A DNA stretch of 64,000 nucleotides from Parietaria judaica. Its lineage: Eukaryota > Streptophyta > Magnoliopsida > Rosales > Urticaceae. The notes beneath the pieces are model-generated. The model had not been told where the DNA came from and did not search any database. It was given only the letters and a program-made list of their open reading frames with translations. The stretch's first letter is position 1, and the number at the start of each line of letters is the position of its first letter. Shown here one piece after another: positions 21,887 to 33,650 of the stretch. The stretch spans positions 14,306,842 to 14,370,841 of the forward strand of contig OX940861.1 of the NCBI GenBank assembly GCA_954871525.1. The letters are read 5' to 3'. The position numbers and the translations under genes are program-made.

Positions 21887-24220
21887 TGTGCCCTTAAATC
21901 AAAAGTATTCACCCCTTGTATAAGCACTTTGTCATTTCCCAAGAAATAAAGTAAAGTCTTATTAGTTAATATATCTTATTATAGTACTAAAGATTTAAAT
22001 GAGTGTTATCCATAGTTCATCAATGTTGCAATTGTATTTTACTATCACACAAGAGTCAAAGTGAGAGAGGATTGATAAATACAATAAATGAACTAAAAGA
22101 TAGTCTGTGGTTTAATTAAGAAGGTGGGAGCCTCTTAATTGTCAACCATTAGTGTGACTCAAATATAGTAATCCGATCTGGATTGCAGTATTGGTGTAAT
22201 ACTGATTGAGTGCACTAAGTGTGAAGCGACTTCACATTAGACTGGACCTGACTGATTCGTGAAAGTTACTCAACTAAGACCGTCCCTGATAACTTTATAA
22301 TCAAGTCACAAAAGATGATCAAATGGTAATTAATCTAAATCCTGAGGTGATCTTGAACCCCGACTATTGTCTTGATTGTTCTTTGATTTGCAAGTGAAAG
22401 AACACAAATATACCGTTGTTCCCAAAGCCGCTATATTGGGAACATGATAGTCGACAGGGAAGGGTAGTTCGATCACAGATATGGATATCACATATCTTTC
22501 TCTAAAGTCAAGATGATTCCTTTAATGGTCGGTCGTGAGAAATAAACGGAACTCGTGGCCAACTTACGTTTCGTACCGTAAGTGAGTTGTTTATAATACC
22601 ACCGACTGGATTAAAGAAGAAAAAGCACGAAGCGGCAAAACGGTAAATCGCCTGCTCGAGTGTGAATCATCAAGTGAAAGATTGATTAACCCGATTTTGA
22701 TTATATCACTGGACACCTTTAAGATAAAGGAATATATTATTCGCATCACTAAAGAGTACAACTTCGGGTTTATAGTGGAGTAACACCGGAGTTAACGGAC
22801 TTATCCGTTGAAGCTTAAGTGATGTGGGTCCATGGTCCCCAGGATAGCTCCGTCAAGGAAGAATCGTACAATTAGGATATTTGTCATTCTAATTTATGAT
22901 AGAACTAATTTAAACTGAAGCTTGTGTCAAGTTTTGGAACGTTTCAATATGTTGCGGCAAAAGTACCTAAAGTTTGCCCGGAAAATAGCTTATCGGTAAA
23001 AGTCAAAACTGGAATAAATTTTCAACATCAATGTTGTAGGAAATTTCATTCTAAGAGTTTTTTCTTCTATGATTTTATGTGTAAGAGCTACAGAAAAAAA
23101 GTTATGAACTATTGATCATGACATAACGTTATGTTAATTCATGAAAATTACTTGGAGATTAAATTAATGGGCTAGGTCCATTGGGATTTAATCTTAGGTA
23201 ATTATGAGAGAGGGAATTCGACCAACCTTGGTGGTTAAACCCATTAGGTATTTTCCTTATCATATTTTGTTAAGTAATTAATTAATTAATTATCATGGAA
23301 ACATATTAGGTAATATTTGAATCATGGAAATTGCCAAGCTTGGTTACCAAGTAAGAGGTGGTGATTTTATGAGCATGAGATATTCAAATATTTATGTGTT
23401 TTGACAATTAAAGATACTAATTGATTATATACATATATGGTATTAACTTAATCATTTAATTAAGAATCATGTCATGAATTTAAATTGTGCATGAATCATG
23501 AAACTTGATTATCAAGTTTTAATTATAAGATTCATATTGCATGAGAATTTAATATTCATTATATCATGATATTATTTGATTGGAAGGTTATTACAAATAA
23601 GGAAATGACAATGAATTACATGTCATCTTAATTGATTTAATTGAAATTAATTTTTGGTTAAAATAATAAAGATATTTCGACATCTCCTATTCATGGAAGG
23701 AGATGGAATTTCTTGGTAGTTATTTTAATTGAAGAAAATATATTCCATTGATTAAATAATGAAGAAATCGATTTATACTTATCATGGTATGTATTTGATT
23801 TTCTTGGTATTTATTTTAATCACATAAAATTAAATCTTAGGTATTTTAATCATCAAATTTCGTTTTCTACCTATCATGGAAGGTTGGAAAAAGTCTTTGA
23901 TTGATTTGTGAATAATACTAATTAAGACTAATTGATTTACCTATTCATGGAAATTTGTGTGCATGGTTTTTCCTATAAATACCAAGCTAGTTTCATATTT
24001 CCAACATCACTCTCACATCACAAAATTCGTGCTCCCTCTCATGGTGAAGCTCTAAAAAATTCTCTCCCTCTCTAGAAATTTCGGTTTAGAGAAATTCTCT
24101 TCCCGAAAGCTTAGAAATCACATAAGCTATCATGCAACGAAGTTCTGTCGACGAAGCCCACGCTTTGGGTACGACGAGAATTTTGGGTTGGATAGTCTAC
24201 GATATAGGTCACCCACGTGA
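21887..24220 (+). mobile_element. Copia-type LTR (solo or truncated) nested in the gypsy element
   Basis: Starts TGTGCCCTTAAATCA and carries CCTATAAATACC at about 23972 as a promoter box. Downstream, ATCACAAAATTCGTGCTCCC matches the homologous region of the copia LTR at 61193-63381 (minus strand). The region between holds A/T-rich U3-like sequence. The right end is not clean: the host gag frame resumes by about 24230, and no 5-bp duplication is found, so the 3' end appears truncated. It interrupts gag, hence is younger than the gypsy element. Confidence 0.65.
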
Positions 24221-25688
24221 GCTCGTTCCAGTATTTCGATTGAAATACATGTCTTCAATTTGCCTATTCAAATGCCAGCATTGTGACGTGAGATCCCGTA
24301 GTTGCGATGGAACTTGCAATAACGGCTCTTGTCCTTCCTCATTGTCTTGCTCATCGAGTGAGGTTCCTTGAACTTGTGGCCGTGGATGGCGAGAATTTTG
24401 TCTGGCGTGGTCGTCAAAGGAGTAAAGTTGATGCTGGGGGAGCGGAACAGACTCCTCGTCGTTCGGTCCCCTTGGGGCTTCATCATCTGGTTCCTGCTAT
24501 CGTCTGTGCGGCTCCTTTTTTCCTTCGGCTCGTCGGAGGATCGGTCGTTGCTTTGTCGATGGCTTCCTTGCTCCGTTGACTCCCTGCTTGCGAGGTATTC
24601 CTCCACGGAGATGTGCTGAGCTGCTCCCGTCATGAGCTCCGTCATAGTTGATGGCATTTCCTTCACGAGGGAGATTAAGAACTCCCCGGTTTGTAGTCCA
24701 TCAATGAGGACGATGAAGGCATCGTTGTCGGTGTAGCCGATTACCTTGTTCGATTCTTCGACGAAGCGGTTGATGAACTTCTGCAGGGATTCGCCGCTCT
24801 TCTGTTTGATCGACCACAGGTAGGATTTCTCCTTTCTTTGAGTCACTGCGCTGGCGAAGCGGGCGAGGAAAAGGTCCTTGAGCTACTTGAAAGAATAGAT
24901 GCTTCCCTTGGGTAGGCGCTGGTGCCACTCAAACGTCGTTCCAGCAAGGGTTAAAAAGAAAGCCTGACATATTGTCGAGGATGAGCATTTTTTCATTTGC
25001 ATGATCATCTGGTAATGGACGAGGTGGTAGACATGATCTCATTTCGCGCCTTGATCCTGGGCAGAGCACAACTCTTGGATTCCTTTTGCATCCATTGGAG
25101 GAGGTCGAATACGTCGTCGCGCTGCGGTTGGCGAGGTTCCGGGAGACCTAAGCGGCGGTCGGGCGAGGACCGGCGGCCGCGTTGACGGTCATCTCTATAG
25201 TATTCGAGGTTGATTACTTCTGCTCGTCTTCCGTTGTCGCGTCTTGGTGAGGGTTGGCGACCCCCCGGGCGATCCTAGCGAGGCTCGGGGGCATCCCGAT
25301 ATGCTCCTGTAAGGTTGCGGTCTTCCATCATGGCGGTTCCCTTGTCGATCCTCCAGGTGAGCCTGGCGAGGGTCCGGGGAATTTCGTCGGTACTCCATGT
25401 CGTCAAGGTCTTCTGCCTGGCGAACCCCGTGGCGACCCTCCAGGCGATCCTGGCGAAGGTCCGGGTAGGTCCGGTGGAGGTCCGGGTATCTCCTGTGCTT
25501 TCCTCGTCATGAACGGGGACTGACCTCTGCGAAACGTTGTTGACACCGTCTTCATTCCCGATATGAGCTGGTGAAACTTGGTGAGGCGGCTGAGTCCGCT
25601 TGGCGAGGGTTTGGGCCTTCGTGTTGAGCGTGATGCTGGTCGTCGGTTGCGGCATCGCGCATTGTGAAGCATTGGCGTGGCTTGTCAT
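24190..25688 (-). pseudogene. Gypsy gag polyprotein, decayed
   Basis: The coding strand is minus. The N-terminal part (25688-25275) is Gln/Thr/Arg-rich, as gag N-termini often are. The core reads FEWHQRLPKGSIYSF, a TAG stop at 24885-24883 (probably from a Gln codon), LKDLFLARFASA, then QKSGESLQKFINRFVEES and VEEYLASRE. This is the capsid-like retrotransposon gag domain. Near the end are YCKFHRNYG and, after a frame change, CWHLNRQIEDMYF, the zinc-knuckle-adjacent region. At least one nonsense codon, several frame changes and an inserted LTR show it is dead. The product would have packaged element RNA in the cytoplasm. Confidence 0.85.
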
Positions 25689-25764
25689 GTCAAATGGCGA
25701 TCGTCGTGCTCCGAGTTCTTCCGATGAATGCTGGTAGGGTCTTCGAGGCTGATACTCGGCTCCC

Positions 25765-25782
25765 CACCTTCTAGCGCCAAAC
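25765..25782 (-). other. Primer binding site of the gypsy element
   Basis: Directly inside the 5' LTR, the minus strand reads GTTTGGCGCTAGAAGGTG. A TGGCGC start is typical of a tRNA 3'-end complement in gypsy elements. I did not assign the tRNA. Confidence 0.6.
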
Positions 25783-27181
25783 TGTTAATGCATAAAAATG
25801 GCTTTTAACTTGAAGTCGGATCCAAGGTTCGGGTCCCGAGATGGACCCACTAAACACGCGGATAATTGAATGCTGGGTCAACGCGGGTTGAATGATGATC
25901 GTCAAAACTGGAGGCGAATCCGTCGTCTTGGAGGAGTCTCCGGGCTGTTATTGGCGATCCTTGGTGAATTTCCTTCTTCGGCGAGCTCCTTGTTGGAGCG
26001 AAGTCCTTGGCGAGCTCCTCGTCGGGGCGAAGTCCTCGTCTGGGCGAAATCCGGTCTTAATGTAGCTCCGAGATGATCTTGATGATTCTTCGTGATTTCC
26101 CTTCCTTTGCGAGCTCCTATGGCGAGGGAAGACCTGCAAAAAAAGGTAGATTGGGCCTGTGCCCCGTCGCTTATGGTTAGGCGATGCTGCCTATGTATCC
26201 CTGTTTAAGAGAATCAGTTCCCACGTAGTTCAGGGTTAGTGATAAATGACGGGTGAATGACGATGTGGTTTGACTCGTCAGAAGTGCCGATGTTGGCGGT
26301 GCGGGGGTGACCCTTGGCCGAATGGAGAGTGTCTCATCGGCGAGGGACGCTCCTTTTCGACCTCGTAGGTGTTGGTGAGATCGTCGTGGCGAGGGCCTTG
26401 ACCTGGCGAGGAAGCTCCTTCTTGGTCGACCTCGAGGTGTTGGCGAGCTCGTCGTGGCGAGGGCCTTGATCTGACAAGGGATGCTCCTTCCTTCTCGACC
26501 TCGAGGTGTCCGCGTCCACGCGTTGACCTGGCGAGGGACGCCTTCCTTCTCGACCTTGACGCCTTCGTTGACTCGTCGAACAACCCCTCTCAGGAAAAAC
26601 TCAACCCCTTGACTAATCCCAACTCTTATTCAAGCCCCTCCTCGTAAGGGAGTACGCGAATTTCTAGAGAGAGAAAGTATAGGGAGAAAAGCTCTGGAAG
26701 CAATTGTGAGTGAGTGTCGAAATGAGGAGGAGAAAGCTCCTATTTATAGGCTTGGATCATTAACCCCCTTCATTCCTGGGCAATGTGGGACTTTTCTTTT
26801 GCCTTTGTGGATGGTTTTGGTGCATGGTATATCTCTTGGGCGTCCATGAGGGCTTCGCTGGCTCCGAAAATGGTCTTCTGGGTATCCGATTTCCAATCCG
26901 TTGAACCATGTGCGCTCCTGAAAGTCTTGCAAATTTCTTCATGTTTTTGATCCTCTCTTTAGCTTCCTTCTCAAGGGCTCTCTCGGAGTTACGATAACCT
27001 CGTCGGGAGGCACGTCGGGGCACCTTGCCTAGTTTTCCTTTTGTGATGTCAGGCTTCTCGGTCCAGGGCTCCGTATTCTTGGTCTTCAGGGCTCCGTATT
27101 CTTTGGTCTTTGACTTCATTAGTGGGCTTTGACTTTTGCCCATGAGGCTCAATTTTTATGTCCCAAAAAATGCATATAACA
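25783..27181 (-). repeat. 5' LTR of the gypsy element
   Basis: Begins TGTTAATGCATAAAAATGG on the plus strand, paralogous to 18232. TATTTATA at 26741-26748 is the promoter box on the element strand. Near 26160-26230 is the conserved block with CACGTAGTTCAGGGTTAGTG, also in the other LTR. Ends GCATATAACA. Contains about two units of the 75-bp minisatellite. Many small differences from the 3' LTR show the insertion is not recent. Confidence 0.88.
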
Positions 27182-27724
27182 AATTCTATACATTCTAGGG
27201 CACAAACGAAGCTTTATCGCATAACCCCAACCAAACAAAGCACATCACCTCAACAAAACTCACAGATCCAAAAATTCCAAATTCTAGGGCAGAAACAAAA
27301 AACGACTTGAACTACTATTCATCACACAATAAAGAGATTTACATGTACACCGTCGCCGATGACGGAGACGTTTGCCGGAGATAGAATCGGTGACTGAGAG
27401 ATATAGATAGGAGGGAACTCTGAAACTGAGCAAGGACCGCGCCGGTGGCTGAGCACGGTGGGACGAGGAGAAGTGCGTCTTAGCAACATGTGCAGAAAAA
27501 ACAAAGCAATTTTTTTTTAAGTATTTTTAACTAATGTAGTAGCGTACGAGAATTAATTTAATTCAGATATACAGATTTGAATATAATAATATATTAATAT
27601 CCCAACGGACTTCTTATGCTTGATCTTGATATATATGTTCATATAATCAAATGCCATTTCACTATTAAGCCATAACCCATAAGCCATAGTAAGTTAATAA
27701 CTATATATATATATATATATTTAT
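27182..27724. other. Spacer, unrecognised GC-rich patch
   Basis: A locally GC-rich patch (27340-27490) carries a short minus-strand frame from 27504 with CSVSEFPPIYISQSP. I cannot tie it to a family; it may be a gene or transposon fragment. (AT)n at about 27702-27719. Confidence 0.3.
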
Positions 27725-28320
27725 TGTTATAAGCGTATTTTTTGGATCATTAAAACTGTGGGTCCCTATACGAAAGTCAAGGCCCATCAACAAAGTCAAA
27801 ACCCATTAGTCCTGCCACAAGCTCATCTGACAATGCCCGGAAGACGAAACCCGAAGACAAAGTCCAAAGGTCAATGGGACATCCCTAAGAGCTGGTCGGA
27901 GCGATCAGTTAAGCGATGACAACCCACAAGGCCACCGACGACAAATAACACGATCTCGACGACCCAAGGAAGCTACAACAACCCTAGGTGCAAGAGAGTT
28001 GCAAGAGGGTCTTACCTCTCACCTCCCCTAGACGTATTCTACATGTGCAGGTTACAAGAACATCTTGCCGCCCTAACACAAGTCTTCCCTTGCCATCGGA
28101 GCTTCACCCAGACGAGGAACTAACAACGGAAGGAAACTCATCAAGGATTGCCAAGAACAGCTCGGAAGCTCGTCCAAGATGAAGGACTCGCCCCCAGCTT
28201 TGACGATCAACGGTCAACTAGCGTTGACTCTGCAATTAATTATCCATGCGCTTACCAGGTCCAGCTCGGGGCCTGCACCGTGGATCGGATTCTATGTTAA
28301 AGATATTTTACGCATTAATA
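27725..28320 (+). mobile_element. Solo gypsy LTR, internally deleted, opposite orientation
   Basis: Begins TGTTATAAGCGTATTTTTTG, matching the 5' end (element strand) of the LTRs above, and ends TTTTACGCATTAATA, matching their 3' end. In between are TCGCCCCCAGCTTTGACGA and GCGTTGACTC phrases shared with 58425-58465 and with the LTR starts. At about 600 bases it is under half the length of the intact LTRs, so the middle is lost. No interior region accompanies it. Confidence 0.75.
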
Positions 28321-28667
28321 AGTAATGTAAACTAAGCTTAGGAAAGAAAGAAAACCACAAGAAACAAAAAAAAAAAAAAGAATTTATATCAAGATGATTA
28401 CAAGCTAGGTATTTATCAAATATTCGATAAAGTGGAATGATTAAAAAACACTACTTATTTGAGTCCTAGTAAACTTTTCAAACGCGTTAATCTGACCATT
28501 AATCTAATAAACTTTTTGTATTTCTTAAATAGTTTTTTTTTTTTTAGGGAAGTATTTCTTAAATAGTTATCTTGCTTTTTATTTGACGTAGACTCTCCAT
28601 TATCAATCATCTCATCTTTCTTTTTCAATCAAACCACACTAGGTGGCAAGTAGACAATTTTTGGCAT
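28321..28667. other. AT-rich spacer
   Basis: Contains A- and T-runs near 28367 and 28532, and a short direct repeat around AGTATTTCTTAAATAG at about 28550. No gene recognised. Confidence 0.4.
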
Positions 28668-28675
28668 ATCGACAC

Positions 28676-29513
28676 CAAGGTATAAAATGTCGCAAATTTC
28701 CAACGATATGTCGACTAAAATTCTTTTTTTAGGAAATGCGAAACGAAAGCCTGCGGTTATTTCTGTCGTTTTTCAGAATTCCACAAATTTCCAACGACAT
28801 GCCCATTTTGCTGCCCAAACGAAAAGCGTGGAAAAATGGTGCGAATTTCCCTAAAAAAACTAAAATTTCGTGGCAAAAATACTAATTAAACTTTCGGTAA
28901 AAATAATTATGTGTGCACAAGAAACCCTGCCCCGCATCGCCACGTCACGCCGACCGGACAGCAGCAGCACGCGCGCGTGGTGGTGCATTTGTGTGAGTCC
29001 TCTCCCTTCCACAAAAGTGGGTGACCCCAAGGGCCCAATCCTTTGTACCAATTTGTTTTGTATTTATACCATTCCAAACTCTTATAATTTAGGAATGTGA
29101 GACTCTTTGGTATTTAACTAATATTATACACTTCACTTCACTTACATACATATTCACTTCATCTAATTAATTAACTTAATATTATACACTTCAAGTCTTC
29201 AACTAATAAAGTGATTTAATATTATACATTCCACCTACATATTTAAGTTGCAAATGTGTTTTATTGTATACAATTATGTCTTGTATTTATTAAATATGTA
29301 GTTTTGAACCTATATAAATATTTTGCCTTAATACTCAAAAATATTTTCCAGAAAATCCGTTGAAAACCCCATCGGCATGCGGAATGCCCATGAAAAATAT
29401 GTGGTATTTTCGGCATGCGGCATGCCCTTTTTTTTTATTTGCCCATCGACAAGCGATATGTCCGTAAAATGGAAATTGCGAAACGACATCGGCAAGCGGT
29501 ATTTAAAACCTTG
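28676..29513. mobile_element. Non-autonomous hAT-like element, GGCATGCGG / TTTCCAACG repeats
   Basis: Ends CAAGGTATAAAAT and CAAGGTTTTAAAT (inward). Exact 8-bp target duplications ATCGACAC at 28668-28675 and 29514-29521. The left subterminal part repeats AAATTTCCAACGA(C/T)ATG; the right repeats CGGCATGCGG and CGGCAAGCGG. The TIR resembles that of 16674-17155. Non-coding. Confidence 0.82.
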
Positions 29514-29529
29514 ATCGACACTGCATGAA

Positions 29530-29744
29530 AAATCAATGTTTTTTTTTAATAAATGGGTGACACTATTTTCCAAGATTACAATGCACTCTCGAATTACTAG
29601 GTATATTCATTGTAAGAATATGTGATACTATTAGTCAAGTTTACATATGTAAAGAGGGCACGCATTTGCGTCCCATGAGTTTGAACTCATGACCTCTTGG
29701 AGAGATATGTAGTGGAGTTACCACTAGGCCAAACAAGGTTGGTT
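29530..29744 (-). mobile_element. tRNA-derived SINE, near-complete
   Basis: On the minus strand: TTGTTTGGCCTAGTGGTAAC (A box), GAGGTCATGAGTTCAAACTC (B box), ACGCAAATGCGTGCCC, then the 3' body with ATTGTAATCTTGGAAAATAG and GTGTCACCCATTTATTAAAA. A T-run on the plus strand at 29540 is the A-tail. Flanks AAAAATCAATG (left) and TAAAACCAATG (right) are a likely imperfect target duplication. Best reference copy for the family in this window. Confidence 0.8.
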
Positions 29745-29761
29745 AAAACCAATGTGGTTTC

Positions 29762-30810
29762 GATAATAATCTACGTAAAGTGTTTCGTCGACATCATTTT
29801 TCCTTAGGATTTTGTTAAAAATAGAAATTAACGAATGGTCCTGAAATTAATTTCAACGGAAAATACAAATTATATATATATATAGTGTTGATCGATAATG
29901 TTTGCGGTCAATTGTACTAACCGTTCTTATATTGTGAATATATCTTGTAATACGAGTACATGTAATTTTAATCAATAATGTCATCCAAATAAAAAAATAA
30001 AAGAATTCTATTAGAAATATCTTCAATTACGCGCTTCATATAATTATATATAATAAAATTTGGTTAAATTTTAATATTTAATAAATTAATAATTTTAATT
30101 AAATAATATTTTTATACGATCTTGATTCTAACTAAGTGAAATAATGTCCATCTTAATATTACTAAAGTTGTCTTCGATGTTATAAATGTGTTTCGATCGT
30201 AGTTGTCTTCATATTACAATGGTTATCAGAGAGAATTTCATGATTGCAATACCTGTTGCTGGCTTTGAGTGTGATGAACATGTATGCACCAATTGTATAA
30301 TTTCGAAAGACATTCATACTAAAACATTTTTAATTTAAAGAATCGCAAGAATTGAATAATAAATGATTGTTATTGACCAAGTTATTCAAAGTTCAAACAC
30401 ATCAAATCATTAATTTATTATTATGACTATTATTTTTCTATTTTCTCGATGACATATCATTTTCCGTGGACGAATTGATAATTATACAATAATAAGACAA
30501 CATTAATTCAAAAAAACAGTGTAAACACAAAAAGACGAAAATCAAACCAAAACTTGTACGCTTGCTGATTGACTTGGTCAGAGGGGTTTCTAATCGATGT
30601 ATGTAACATTGTAAGTTGTAACTATGATATGATAAAGAGAGATATACTTATATATTGAATTAATAATTTAATATGGCGCCACGTTATTTCAAGTGGGTAA
30701 TTTACCTAGATATATTTTTATTATTTTATTTATTTGTTTGTTTGTTTTTAATTAGGGTGAGTCAATATTATAATACACTATCGCATAACTAAATATATAC
30801 AGTTAAAAAC
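29762..30810. other. AT-rich spacer, nothing recognised
   Basis: About 1 kb of AT-rich sequence. A degenerate stretch near 29885-29990 resembles the SINE 3' body (TGATCGATAATG, TTGTAATACGAGTA), too weak to call. No gene seen. Confidence 0.4.
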
Positions 30811-31532
30811 GAGTGACACCGTTGGCCAAGTTTACAATATGTAAAAGGGGCACGCATTTGCGTCCTATGAAATTTGTACCCGTGACCTCTTAGAGAAGTA
30901 TGTAGTGGAGTTACCACTAAGGGTGTGTTTGTTTGCACTTAATAGACCTCTTAATCTTAATGAGCCAGATTTAAGTCTATTAAGTGCATTTGTTTTTTTC
31001 TTTTTTAAACATCTTAATGCATCTTTTTGCCTCTTAATGAATCAGATTTGCAAAAGTAACTTAATGACATTCAGATTCTCTCTCCTAATTACTTTCTTAA
31101 CAAAAAACTTCAAAACTCCATAACTTTATTTCTATATCTCCAATGGAGTCATAAAAAATACCATTGGAAAGCTTGAGACAAGACGAATCCAATGATAGGT
31201 GGAAAGATATATTTTCGACGTTTTAAAAAAAAATATGAATTTTGATTTTTTAATAAAAATATATTAAAATATAAAATTATCTTAAATTTATAACTAAAAG
31301 TTAGAAAAATATATTATTAGTTCATATATTTAAAATGTTATATATAATTTTACGTTTTATAAATATAAATTTACAAATTTATTAATATAAATAAATCAAA
31401 TAATCATTAAAATAAAATATAGATAAAAAATTTATTATAAAAAAATGCTATTATACGATAGAATTTGCCTATAATGTATCATTTTCAAGTTGAAGTATTT
31501 AAGAAAATGTATTATATTAAAATTTATTATAA

Positions 31533-31569
<37 letters not shown>

Positions 31570-31880
31570 GTGTTATTATTATAAAAAAAAATCAATTAGT
31601 GTTTAAAAAAATTATTTACATTTCATCAGATAATTAAATTAATTTTATGTTTGTATTTTTATTTAAAAAAATAAGCATTTATTGAAGCTAATATAAAATT
31701 TAGTTCGAAAAAATAAAGAAGCATTCAGATCTGTATTCAGATCTAAAAAACAAACAGACTTAATTTGTATTCATTCAGATTCAGATGTCACATCTTAATA
31801 TTCAGATTTGCATTCAGATTCAGACGTCTTAATCTTAATGTAAACAAATACACCCTAAGACAAACAAATTTGGTTTTTAT
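30811..31880 (-). mobile_element. SINE split by a Tourist-like element
   Basis: The 3' part (30811-30920) reads on the minus strand CTTAGTGGTAACTCC, GAGGTCACGGGTACAAATTTC, ACGCAAATGCGTGCCCC. The 5' part lies beyond the insert at 31856-31880 (minus strand AAATTTGTTTGTCTTAGTGG). Joining the two across one TAA restores the A box exactly as in the copy at 29744. So the SINE was there before the Tourist-like element. Confidence 0.8.
30921..31855. mobile_element. Tourist-like (PIF/Harbinger) non-autonomous element
   Basis: Ends GGGTGTGTTTGTTTGCA and GGGTGTATTTGTTTACA (inward). TAA flanks both sides (30918-30920, 31856-31858), the 3-bp duplication typical of PIF/Harbinger. The subterminal regions repeat CTTAATCTTAATG and ATTCAGATCT(G). 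The interior is AT-rich with a (TTA)n tract at about 31541-31570. No transposase. Related single ends occur at 17290 and 45052. Confidence 0.82.
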
Positions 31881-32249
31881 GATTGGGTTTTAAGTATCCT
31901 ACTTTTTACCCATTACACACTAAACCAAACAAGTTTAGTCTTTTGTTTGGGTTTTAAGTATCCTATTTTTATGCAATTACACACTTAAAAAAAAAAAAAA
32001 AAAAACTCCTCCCAAACTCTATCTAGACTCCAAAAACAATCTTTATAAATCTACAGTGTTATTTTAAAATTTAAGTAGTATATATAGTTTTTATAAGAAA
32101 AAAAAAAAAACCGATATACTCATCGATTTCGGGATAAATCATCGGCACAGTAGGTATCGAATGAAAACTCTATTGATATACCCATAACCACCCTCATTAC
32201 TCATAGATTAAATTTGCGGATAGTCTATGATAAACTTTCTCTAAAACAT

Positions 32250-32284
<35 letters not shown>

Positions 32285-33130
32285 CAAACTGAAAAGAAAA
32301 TGTTCCAAGTGGAAATATGGTCTACTTAAGATGGTCAACGCAAAACTTATTAACGAAGGCGAAGTCAAATAGGATATTGCATTAATGAAGTATTAAGATA
32401 TTTGTTGGTCAACTTTCAGGTCTTCTTTTGCAAACGTTTTGAAGTCGTTGAGAGTTTTTAGTTAAGAGCTTTATTTATGAGACTCGCATATGCCCTACAA
32501 AGTTCGCTTATTGAGGCTCTTTTTGCTTGTCGTTTTGGGCCCAAAGATGCCGTAACTTCAAGCCCATACTCAAATTCGGCAATGTGTAATGCAAGCAAAA
32601 ATATTACATAGGAAAGGATTTTAGTTAGAGGTTAACAATATCTGGTTTTTAAATCCGAAACAGGAAAAGTACTAGTTTTCAAATTGCTGGATCTTTAAAA
32701 TAGCTATCCGGATTCAAGTATACACATTCGGATTAAAACTGGATGTACGTTCAAGGTTTGGAATTTAAATTGATACCCGAAGCCCAATTTTTCTTGTCTT
32801 AAAAATTTACATGCTCTATAGCAATTGTTCTATATAAAAAAAAAAAAACTATAGCAATTGTTCTATAAAAAAAAAAAAACAAGTTCATTAACTCAGTTAT
32901 TTGGAAGTTGTCCAACTTACTCGATGTTATCAGTATCATATTATTAACCATCCAATTACATTGTATTTATTTTAAATAAATCGGATGCAAGTTGAATTCG
33001 AGTTTAAACCCGAAACTATTTTCAAACCCAAATTCACGATCTCAGCTTCGAAGAAAGAAAAAAAGAAAAGAAGGTACCATACTTGCTTTTTCACCCAAAA
33101 TTTGGTAACGACATAATGGAGCTCACAAGC

Positions 33131-33132
<2 letters not shown>
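31881..33132. other. AT-rich spacer with small tandem duplications
   Basis: GGGTTTTAAGTATCCTA occurs at about 31886 and again at about 31951 as part of a duplication of roughly 66 bases. CTATAGCAATTGTTCTATA plus an A-run occurs twice at about 32816-32880. (TA)n at about 32257-32280. No gene was recognised. Confidence 0.5.

Positions 33133-33200
<68 letters not shown>
33133..33200. repeat. (AT)n microsatellite
   Basis: Sixty-eight bases of uninterrupted alternating A and T. It directly adjoins a foldback element on its right side. Confidence 0.95.
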
Positions 33201-33203
<3 letters not shown>

Positions 33204-33650
33204 GACTTTTAATAGCCAAATTGAAACGTTTAATTAGCCAAATAGTCAACTTTTCCTTTTTCTTTGCAAAATAGCCAAATTGATGAGGTGGCTATTTAAT
33301 AACATATTTTATACCTATAATACCCTTTTAAAATATTAACGTGTATTAATAAAGTTAAATTTTCTTAAAAATAAGAACATTTACTTGTGTTTACAGAAAA
33401 TCTATATTAACGTGTATTAACTGAGTTAATTTGTTTAAAAATAAAAAATCGTGATTAAAATTTTAACAAAAAATTAATTTATTTTTAAACAAATTAACTT
33501 AGTTAATATAGTTAATACACATTAATACAAGGGTAATACGGTCTTTCGTGATTTATTAATGTGGTTGATTGGCTATTTGGCAATATTAATCAAAAGGTTG
33601 GCTATTTTGCAAAATAGTTTTTCTAGTTTGGCTATATCGCTATAGAGCCC
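33201..33650. mobile_element. Foldback MITE-like element built on ATAGCCAAA
   Basis: Left part AATAGCCAAATTGAAACG, AATTAGCCAAATAGTCAAC, GCAAAATAGCC; right part is the inverse with GTTGGCTATTTTGCAAAATAG and AGTTTGGCTATAT. The inner parts are also inverted (TTAACGTGTATTAA-type words). Insertion was into an AT microsatellite, so the target duplication cannot be read. Superfamily undetermined. Non-coding. Confidence 0.6.

Larger units (their letters stand above)
18232..27181 (-). mobile_element. Gypsy-type LTR retrotransposon with gag but no visible pol
   Basis: Bounded by two homologous LTRs in the same orientation: 18232-19721 (3' LTR) and 25783-27181 (5' LTR), element on the minus strand. The interior holds a decayed gag beside the 5' LTR, a copia-type LTR insertion, a gag tail, a minisatellite and ORFs on the opposite strand. 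After removing the nested LTR the interior is about 3.7 kb, and no protease, reverse transcriptase or integrase motif was seen. It would depend on enzymes from a relative. Flanking pentamers AATAC and AATTC match at 4 of 5. Confidence 0.85.

Noticed and set aside
18227..27186. Exact 5-bp target duplication of the gypsy element
   Set aside because: AATAC and AATTC differ at one position; reported only as an imperfect match.
29640..29744. tRNA gene on the minus strand
   Set aside because: A- and B-box-like sequences are present, but no cloverleaf with anticodon stem could be formed by eye, and the sequence recurs with a 3' body and A-tail, so it is a SINE.
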